NCBI GenBank assembly: GCA_007135845.1
Contig: SLIC01000056.1
Span: forward strand, 1-12,261
Length of the DNA stretch: 12,261 nucleotides
From: Candidatus Brevefilum sp.
GTDB lineage: Bacteria > Chloroflexota > Anaerolineae > Anaerolineales > Anaerolineaceae
Direction of reading: 5' to 3'
Positions 7,231-12,261 of the stretch are shown piece after piece. Position 1 is the first letter of the stretch. Every line of letters starts with the position of its first letter. The notes under the pieces were generated by a model that saw only the letters and a program-made list of their open reading frames with translations, had not been told where the DNA came from and did no database searches. Made by a program: the position numbers and the translations under genes.

Positions 7231-8742
7231 TTACCCAGGTGTGTAAGTGAAGTTGTCTACAAAATAGGTTGGTGCTCGCTCGAAGTCGAATGGCAGTAGA
7301 ACACGGTCATGGCTTGAGAGCATCACGTTTTGGCCTATGGGTGGTCTATAGGGTGGCAATAGTTTCATGTCGTGGGTGAAGAAACGTCCGAAGCGGTCCA
7401 TGTATCCGGTCACCTGTTCTACTGGTGGCTGCTCGTAGAAGACAAGCTCTCGTGTTCCGGTCACATTGGCCAGTACGCGTCGGTGGTTTGCTGTCCCTAG
7501 GTTCATCAAGGCAATGATCTCATCCAAGCAGGATTTGGCATTGTCTCGGTAGGGTGATGAAACTACTCCGGTTGTGATTGGAAATACATTGGTGAAGAAT
7601 TGGTTACCGGCTAAGGCAATGTCCCTAAGTATGGTTCCGGTGTCTGCGATTCCAACAATGCGAAAGTAAAGGTCTGGTCTCGATCCTGGGTTGGTGATGG
7701 ATGGTAGATACTGCCATGATCCCGTGTGATGGCGTCCGAATTGGTTTTGCTGAACAAAGTTTGAGTTCTCGTCAAGTCGGATTTGGTAATGGTGTGATGC
7801 GTTTGATGTGTTGGGGTTGATGACGAGCCAATAACGGGTCGATCCTGAAAGTGCTACCGGTGTTGAGAAGATGAACTTTGCCCAAGTGTAAGATTGTTCC
7901 GGTAATCCGAGCCCTGATGTTCCGGTTGATGTTGCGATCAATGATCCTGGGTTGCCGCCTGAGTTGGTGTAGATTTGGGCTGTGAGGTTGCTGGATGGTG
8001 ATCCGATCTTGCGCAACATGACGTATGCGAATTTGATGTTGACTGGTTTGCCTGGTAAAAAAGATTGTGCTACCAGTGAGGTTGTCCCGTTTCCGAATGG
8101 TAATGCTCCTGGACCTGGCCCATGGTTTGCGTACAGCCCGTCCAGATCTTGGTAGAACTTCCAATCGAGTGTGCTAAACCACCCAGCTAAACGGAAGGTG
8201 ATCTTTGCTTGTTGGAGATCGAGCTTTGATGCTGTTGGTCTGTTGGGTAGAAAGCTGATGCCCGGGAAGGATGATAGGTTGAGGAATGTATCTCTTAGAC
8301 CTTCTGCAAAGTTGTCGTCGATGTTTACGCGGTAAAGGATTGTTTCTCGTGTTCCGTAAAACTCTTGGGATGCTGCGTTTTCACCTGGCAATGTGTCGTA
8401 AACGTCTGTTAGTTTTCGATCTGGCGAGATGAATCGGTAGCGGACAACAACACGGTTGTAAAGTTCTTCGAGGTTGAGAATGAAAACAACGTTATCGAAG
8501 GCAATGGAGATTTGATCGATGTAGCCATGCCAACAGGGTTCCCAGTCGTGATCTGAAATGACTACTGGGCAACGAAGGAGCGAAGAAAACTCAACAATGC
8601 GTCCAGGAGTTGAATTAGCAGAAATGATCCCCTGATGGCAACCACCAGAAGCAGTCCAAGTAAGTTTTTCGACTTTGAAGTCATAAGGTTTTATGGGTGG
8701 GGTAGTGAAGTCACGGTTGAGGATGTTTACAATTAGGGTCAT
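7231..8742 (-). CDS. Putative tail/baseplate structural protein with jelly-roll-like domain
   Basis: I do not recognise this 503-residue protein as a whole. It has no signal peptide and no long hydrophobic segment. The N-terminal part (1-200) contains PVVISDHDWEPCWHGYI near 59-75 followed by beta-rich sequence, reminiscent of phage tail-hub proteins (weak resemblance). Residues about 222-362 form a distinct domain: LVAQSFLPG (223-231), IGSPSSNLTAQIYT, GGNPGSLIATST (262-273), then YWLVINP (304-310). This pattern matches extracellular jelly-roll modules seen in tail fibres and surface proteins. The C-terminal part (365-503) is again beta-rich. The domain looks inserted in a larger structural protein and might bind glycans (inference). 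The ATG overlaps the TGA of the upstream 447-aa gene by four bases (ATGA), and AAGG lies just upstream, implying coupled translation. It is the last gene of the cassette. Confidence 0.6.
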   Translation of the reverse strand: MTLIVNILNRDFTTPPIKPYDFKVEKLTWTASGGCHQGIISANSTPGRIVEFSSLLRCPVVISDHDWEPCWHGYIDQISIAFDNVVFILNLEELYNRVVVRYRFISPDRKLTDVYDTLPGENAASQEFYGTRETILYRVNIDDNFAEGLRDTFLNLSSFPGISFLPNRPTASKLDLQQAKITFRLAGWFSTLDWKFYQDLDGLYANHGPGPGALPFGNGTTSLVAQSFLPGKPVNIKFAYVMLRKIGSPSSNLTAQIYTNSGGNPGSLIATSTGTSGLGLPEQSYTWAKFIFSTPVALSGSTRYWLVINPNTSNASHHYQIRLDENSNFVQQNQFGRHHTGSWQYLPSITNPGSRPDLYFRIVGIADTGTILRDIALAGNQFFTNVFPITTGVVSSPYRDNAKSCLDEIIALMNLGTANHRRVLANVTGTRELVFYEQPPVEQVTGYMDRFGRFFTHDMKLLPPYRPPIGQNVMLSSHDRVLLPFDFERAPTYFVDNFTYTPG

Positions 8743-10082
8743 AGCAGCCTTAGACGTGGGCGGTAGTAGACTTTGAGTGCAGCTTGATATGTGGGTGGCA
8801 TTTGGTCTTCGTGATTGGTGCAGTAAAAAAAGATGCGAGAATGTTCGTTGGGGAATAGCAGCAGGTCACCACCTATGCGGGAATGGGCAACGGTTTCTTG
8901 GTTGTTGATGACAAGATGTGCATTGTGCCGTTGGCGGTGTGAGTCGTCGATAAGGGTTTGATCGTATTGCAGGTTGAAGAACCCATGGAAGGTGGCAGCG
9001 TAGGCCAGGGGGAACACGGTTAGGCAGTCAAATTGAATGGTGGTGGATGCCCCGGATATGCGGCGTGCATAGAGGGCAATTTGAACACGAGCTGGGCTCT
9101 TTTCTCGCAGTAGGTAATTGGGGGGTAGGTCGATGGGGGGGAGAATGATGTAGCCTGTGTTGGGTGGGGAATAGATGGGTTCGGAGATGTAGAGCACGTC
9201 GCCGTACCTTTCGACCTGGACCCGGAAATAAAGATCGGTGTAGGCATGGGTGGCGAATAAGCGGAGGACGGGCCTAAAGGACCTGCCATCAAAGAAGGCA
9301 ATGAAGGTCGTGTCGATGAGGTATTTTGTGAAGTCAAACCAGCCGCCTGAAGACCAGGTGACAGAACGGTAATGGCCGTTGATGGCGCTGGCGTTGGCGT
9401 GTTGGCTGCCACCTGAGAGTGAATTGTGATAAGCGAAAAATGGGAGATCCCCGTCGTAGGCTGGGTGGTGAAAGATGCCTACATAGAGGTCTTTGAGTCT
9501 GGCAGCACCAGCCGAATCGAAGACGTATTCGAATCTTACGGGGGCGGGCAGTACGGTGGTAATGTGGGTTTTGTCGATTAGGACGGTGGAACCGGCACCA
9601 GCACTAGGGCCGGTATGGTTGCGGAGGGGGTACCAGCCTGGAAAGTGGGTACCAGCACGGCCAGAAAGTGTTAGCTGTTGTTGAGGACCATCGAAATAGT
9701 TGGGGCGGGTGTAGAACAGGTAGACGACGAGGGAACCGATCTGTTGCTTACGGTAGCCAGCGGGGTTGGCTGATAAGTAGAGGTTTGAGATGGGGGTGTA
9801 GTAGTAGGGGCCGCCAGCGGCCAGCTGAAAGCGGAGGTATTGGGGGGAAGCGTAGGATACGTGGTCGTAGAGGACTGCCCGTTGAATGATTACCTCTAGC
9901 TTACTGAGGGCGTCTTGGATTTGAGCAGGGCTGCCCCTATATTCGATGGCAATACTCTCTTTGAGATAGGGGTCGGAAGAGTAGGCCAGGGCAAGGGTGG
10001 CTTTGAAGTTGGGAATGGCAACGGACTGACCATCGAGAACAATAAAGCCTTTGATGGGGTCTCCAATGGCGATCTGATTCAT
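8739..10082 (-). CDS. Putative virion/tail structural protein, beta-rich
   Basis: The 447-residue product starts at the ATG at 10082, which overlaps the TGA of the upstream coiled-coil gene as ATGA; an in-frame ATG at 10121 lies inside that gene and is less likely. It has no signal peptide or membrane segment and is rich in Tyr, Phe and beta-prone stretches. The N-terminal 130 residues include QIQDALSKLEVIIQRAVLYD (54-73) and a beta sandwich-like run. The C-terminal 90 residues contain HLVINNQETVAHSRIGGDLL (389-408) and end in ALKVYYRPRLRLL. This arrangement recalls distal-tail/baseplate proteins, but the similarity is impressionistic and no family signature is definite. The position between a rod-like coiled-coil protein and a jelly-roll-bearing protein, with ATGA overlaps on both sides, supports a structural role in the same particle (inference). 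Confidence 0.55.
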   Translation of the reverse strand: MNQIAIGDPIKGFIVLDGQSVAIPNFKATLALAYSSDPYLKESIAIEYRGSPAQIQDALSKLEVIIQRAVLYDHVSYASPQYLRFQLAAGGPYYYTPISNLYLSANPAGYRKQQIGSLVVYLFYTRPNYFDGPQQQLTLSGRAGTHFPGWYPLRNHTGPSAGAGSTVLIDKTHITTVLPAPVRFEYVFDSAGAARLKDLYVGIFHHPAYDGDLPFFAYHNSLSGGSQHANASAINGHYRSVTWSSGGWFDFTKYLIDTTFIAFFDGRSFRPVLRLFATHAYTDLYFRVQVERYGDVLYISEPIYSPPNTGYIILPPIDLPPNYLLREKSPARVQIALYARRISGASTTIQFDCLTVFPLAYAATFHGFFNLQYDQTLIDDSHRQRHNAHLVINNQETVAHSRIGGDLLLFPNEHSRIFFYCTNHEDQMPPTYQAALKVYYRPRLRLL

Positions 10083-11671
10083 GAGAACTTTCTCCCTTCT
10101 TCCCATACCCAGCCAGACCATGGGGTCTCGTCTGATTCTTGGAACTGTTGAAGGCGGTCTGCCAGGGCAGTGGCCAGGGCATCTTCTCGATCATACTTGG
10201 CTTGCTGCATGGCTAATTGATGGGCACGGGTTAGGGCTGCTTCTGATGTTTTCCAGAGGTGATCGGCAGATTGCAGATCAGATTTGAGGGCACGGTCTAG
10301 GGCACCTTCTGAAACTTTCAATGCTCGATCTAGGATTGCTTCGGAGGTTCGGAAAATGAGAAGCTCGTTTTGTAGATCGGCTTTGGCTGTGCGGTCTAGG
10401 TTGGCTTCTGAGGTTTTGAGCGCTCGGTCGAGATCGGCTTGGGAAACCTTGTGTAAACGATCTAGGACAGCTTCGTCGGACTTCCAGACCAAGAGGTCTT
10501 CCTGGAGGGTTGCGGTTGCTGCACGGTTGAGAGCTGCTTCGGAAACTTTCATTGCTCGGTCTAGCACGGCTTCGGAGGTTTTTAGAGATCGATCTAGTGC
10601 GGCTTCTGCGGATTTGTGAACACGGTCTAGATTTGCTTCGGAGACTTTATGCGCTCGGTCTAAGGTTGCCTGGCTTTCTTTCCAGAACAGAAGCTCATCT
10701 TGCAGATCGGCTTTGGCTGCACGGTCGAGGTTGTTTTCTGAGACTTTATGCGCTCGGTCGAGGTTGTTTTCTGAAACCTTCAATGCTCGTTCGAGAACAG
10801 CTTCTGCGGATTTCCAATCCAGCATCTCTGTTTGAAGATCGGCTTTGAGGATGCGGTCCAGGTTGGCTTCTGCGACCTTGTGCGCTCGATCTAGCACGGC
10901 TTCTGCTGTTTTCCAATCCAGCATCTCTGTTTGCAGATCTGCTTTTGCTGTGCGATCGAGGGCGGCTTGTGCCACCTGGTGTGCACGGTCCAGAACGGCT
11001 TCTGCTGTTTTCCAATTCTGCATCTCTTCTTGGAGTGTGGTCTTAAGCGTGCGGTCGAGTGCGCTTTCTGAGACTTTATGTGCCCGATCTAGCACGGCTT
11101 CAGCGGTTCGCCAAATGAGAAGATCGTCTTGCATGCCTTCTTTGGATGCCCGATCGAGGGCGCTCTCTGCTACCTTGTGGGCACGGTCTAAGACTGCTTC
11201 GGCCGTTTTCCACACGAGAAGATCATCTTGCATGGTTGACTCGTGAGTACGGTCCAGGGCGTTTTCTGCGGATTTCCAAAGGCGGTAATCGTCGTCGCCA
11301 AAAACAATTCCGCTGGCAGCGTAGATGGGCGTTAGGTAGTAGTGGAACTCTTTCATGCGTGATTCAGCCATGGAAGCCAGGGCGGGGATCAACGAGGGTT
11401 CGGGGGAAGCTTCTTCAAACCGGCCTACGGCCCGGAAAATAAGGGCATGAGCAAAGGCACCTTTGACCAGCAAGTAAAAATCGAGGGGGTTGAGGGTGGT
11501 TGCTGGGGCACCATCCAGGTTTTGGATGTAGAGCTGCTCATCGTATGCCCGAGAGATATCGTAGAGGGAAGCACGGATGGCCTCTTCAAGAGTAACTTGC
11601 GACCAGACAAGATTTGTTGTATCCATGAGGTTACGTTCAAGCTGGGCACGGAAAGTAGCTAAGTTTGACAT
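10079..11671 (-). CDS. Hendecad coiled-coil rod protein with adaptor-like N-terminus
   Basis: From the ATG at 11671 (AGGA upstream) the product has 530 residues. Residues 1-131 form an alpha-helical domain; FRAQLERNLMDT...VWSQVTLEEAI...ISRAY resembles the opening helices of phage head-tail adaptor proteins (inference). Residues 132-494 are 33 contiguous 11-residue repeats without one insertion or deletion, typified by WKTAEAVLDRA, HKVSEANLDRA and AKADLQTEMLD. Hendecads favour slightly right-handed or straight helical bundles. At 1.5 angstrom per residue the rod would be about 54 nm long. The last 36 residues end in a Trp-rich tail (TPWSGWVW). The stop overlaps the next gene as ATGA. Starting further upstream at 11833 would translate the heptamer repeats as HHS/TIHHS and is unlikely. 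A fibre, spacer or tape-like structural role fits the neighbours, but function is unproven. Confidence 0.72.
   Translation of the reverse strand: MSNLATFRAQLERNLMDTTNLVWSQVTLEEAIRASLYDISRAYDEQLYIQNLDGAPATTLNPLDFYLLVKGAFAHALIFRAVGRFEEASPEPSLIPALASMAESRMKEFHYYLTPIYAASGIVFGDDDYRLWKSAENALDRTHESTMQDDLLVWKTAEAVLDRAHKVAESALDRASKEGMQDDLLIWRTAEAVLDRAHKVSESALDRTLKTTLQEEMQNWKTAEAVLDRAHQVAQAALDRTAKADLQTEMLDWKTAEAVLDRAHKVAEANLDRILKADLQTEMLDWKSAEAVLERALKVSENNLDRAHKVSENNLDRAAKADLQDELLFWKESQATLDRAHKVSEANLDRVHKSAEAALDRSLKTSEAVLDRAMKVSEAALNRAATATLQEDLLVWKSDEAVLDRLHKVSQADLDRALKTSEANLDRTAKADLQNELLIFRTSEAILDRALKVSEGALDRALKSDLQSADHLWKTSEAALTRAHQLAMQQAKYDREDALATALADRLQQFQESDETPWSGWVWEEGRKFS
10190..11278 (-). repeat. 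33 tandem 33-bp (11-codon) coding repeats
   Basis: The region is exactly 33 x 33 bp and encodes the hendecad rod. Three unit classes recur: Trp-led (WKTAEAVLDRA), His-led (HKVSEANLDRA) and a Gln class (AKADLQTEMLD). The LDR codons vary between copies (for example CTAGACCG, CTCGATCG, CTCGACCG), so most copies are old and held at protein level. Units near 10811 and 10910, 99 bp apart, are nearly identical and look recently duplicated. Confidence 0.93.
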
Positions 11672-11682
11672 GGGAGTTCCTG

Positions 11683-11738
11683 GTGAATGGTGAATTGTTA
11701 GTAGTGAATGGTGAATGGTGAATAGTGAATGGTGACTG
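11683..11738. repeat. Eight tandem heptamer repeats
   Basis: On the plus strand eight 7-bp units follow in perfect phase: GTGAATG, GTGAATT, GTTAGTA, GTGAATG, GTGAATG, GTGAATA, GTGAATG, GTGACTG. They fill most of the 70-bp gap between the 121-aa gene and the rod-protein gene, ending 11 bp before the rod-protein start codon. They resemble the short tandem heptamers described between genes in cyanobacteria and some other bacteria. Confidence 0.9.
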
Positions 11739-11741
11739 AGG

Positions 11742-12107
11742 TCAAGCAGTCTTAATGTGCGGTGGAGGGGGTTTTTTGGCTGTTGGTTTGGTCTGAGCGG
11801 GCTTTGGTTCTCCGTCTCGCTTCTCCGCCTCACCTTTCTCCGTTGTGCCTTTCACCGTCTCGCCTTTGGCTGCGGGAGTCTTAGATGCTGTGGTTGTCGT
11901 CGAAGCTGCGGGAGTCTGCGACGATGCTGGTTTTGGTTCTGGTTTGGTGGCTTCGATTGCTTCTTCGACCTGAGCTTTTGTAAACTTAAACTTCATGCCA
12001 TTTGCAGCAATGACAACAAGGGTTTCATCCGCTTCGATGCGGGTTTTGATGGGGGGATCTTCGGATTTTATTAGGTGGGAAATTACGTTTTCTGGAATGT
12101 CTGCCAT
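11742..12107 (-). CDS. Small protein with Pro/Ala/Thr/Lys-rich tail
   Basis: The 121-residue product starts at MADIPENV (ATG at 12107, AAAGGT nine bases upstream); an in-frame ATG at 12146 is less well supported. Residues 1-53 look like a small folded domain (IKTRIEADETLVVIAANGMKF region, then a helix FTKAQVEEAIEA). Residues 54-121 are low-complexity, rich in Pro, Ala, Thr, Lys and Glu, with a short imperfect KGE/KGT motif (KGETVKGTTEKGEAEK, 81-96) and a PPPP run near the end. I do not recognise a family. It lies on the same strand 70 bp upstream of the rod-protein gene and is probably part of the structural cassette, perhaps as a minor virion, decoration or assembly protein, but this is only inferred from position. 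Confidence 0.6.
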   Translation of the reverse strand: MADIPENVISHLIKSEDPPIKTRIEADETLVVIAANGMKFKFTKAQVEEAIEATKPEPKPASSQTPAASTTTTASKTPAAKGETVKGTTEKGEAEKRDGEPKPAQTKPTAKKPPPPHIKTA

Positions 12108-12146
12108 GATGTTTTTACCTTTCGTATATACCTGTGGATAAAACAA

Positions 12147-12174
12147 ATTCTATTAAGATTAGATTTAGTTTGAA
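12147..12174 (-). promoter_or_regulatory. Possible promoter of the structural cassette
   Basis: The minus strand offers TTCAAA (-35-like, 12169-12174) and TAGAAT (-10-like, 12147-12152) separated by 16 bases. The implied start near 12140 would give a leader of about 30 bases to the ATG at 12107. Both boxes are imperfect. Confidence 0.3.
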
Positions 12175-12189
12175 CGAAAGATTCTTTCG
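12175..12189. promoter_or_regulatory. 15-bp palindrome, possible operator
   Basis: CGAAAGATTCTTTCG is a perfect inverted repeat with 7-bp arms around a central T. It abuts the -35-like box of the proposed cassette promoter, where an activator or repressor could bind; a short hairpin with a 5-bp stem is an alternative. Confidence 0.4.
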
Positions 12190-12195
12190 CTCGAT

Positions 12196-12261
12196 TTTTA
12201 AGTATTACTGCTGCTACTCACTTAAAATGACTTTGTCTTATTTTAAGTAGTAGTAGTAGTA
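12196..12261. repeat. Competing inverted repeats and TAG triplet run at the right edge
   Basis: ACTTAAAAT (12220-12228) pairs with ATTTTAAGT (12240-12248) around an 11-base loop. The stem continues past one bulged C with 12206-12218 pairing to 12249-12261, using two G-T wobbles, giving about 22 paired positions. TTTTAAGT also occurs at 12196-12203 and could pair with 12220-12227 instead, so two structures exclude each other. The outer right arm is the triplet run AGTAGTAGTAGTA. No T-tract follows on either strand within the window. Confidence 0.6.

Noticed and set aside
10284..11246. Long plus-strand open frames opposite the rod gene, rich in Arg and Ser
   Set aside because: They are the antisense of the hendecad repeats: the 33-bp period keeps one antisense frame free of stops. 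No ribosome sites or protein-like features support them.
10190..11278. Regular 33-bp spacing resembling a CRISPR array
   Set aside because: The units are contiguous, coding, lack unique spacers of constant length, and vary at synonymous positions.
11672..11833. N-terminal extension of the rod protein (54 codons)
   Set aside because: It would translate the heptamer repeats and overlap the 121-aa gene, and the downstream ATG at 11671 has an acceptable AGGA site.

Overview
The window looks like a bacterial chromosome of roughly balanced GC content, most likely an anaerobic member of the Chloroflexota (Anaerolineae-type). This rests on the gene mix (a 2x[4Fe-4S] protein paired with a COG0523-type GTPase, a lipoprotein with a Pro/Thr-rich linker, DegV, a DUF218 protein, a cytosolic GH1 beta-glucosidase) and is an inference, since no rRNA or other phylogenetic marker is present. 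I saw no tRNA, CRISPR array, insertion sequence, integrase or convincing intrinsic terminator.

Left part (1-7140), ordinary chromosome. The window opens inside the C-terminal half of a beta-class DNA methyltransferase on the plus strand. It converges on a two-gene minus-strand operon: a cysteine-rich ferredoxin-like protein followed by a CobW/COG0523 GTPase, with an extended -10 promoter at about 2478-2486. Divergent from this operon are a polysaccharide-deacetylase-like lipoprotein and a DUF218/YdcF-type membrane protein on the plus strand. They converge with only 2 bp to spare on a minus-strand DegV fatty-acid-binding protein. A minus-strand GH1 beta-glucosidase follows.

Right part (7231-12107), a minus-strand cassette of four genes that I read as a virus-tail-like or virion-structural module, probably part of a prophage or tail-like particle locus continuing past the right edge. 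Transcription runs right to left: a 121-aa protein with a Pro/Ala/Lys-rich tail; a 530-aa protein with an adaptor-like N-terminal domain and a rod of 33 uninterrupted 11-residue repeats; a 447-aa beta-rich protein; and a 503-aa protein carrying a jelly-roll-like domain. The last three genes are joined by ATGA stop/start overlaps, so they are probably translationally coupled.

The strongest unusual signals are the exact hendecad rod (10190-11278) with a three-class higher-order pattern, the eight in-phase heptamer repeats just before that gene (11683-11738), and the competing inverted repeats at the right edge (12196-12261). Functional calls for the cassette come from architecture and sequence flavour only; no database search was possible.
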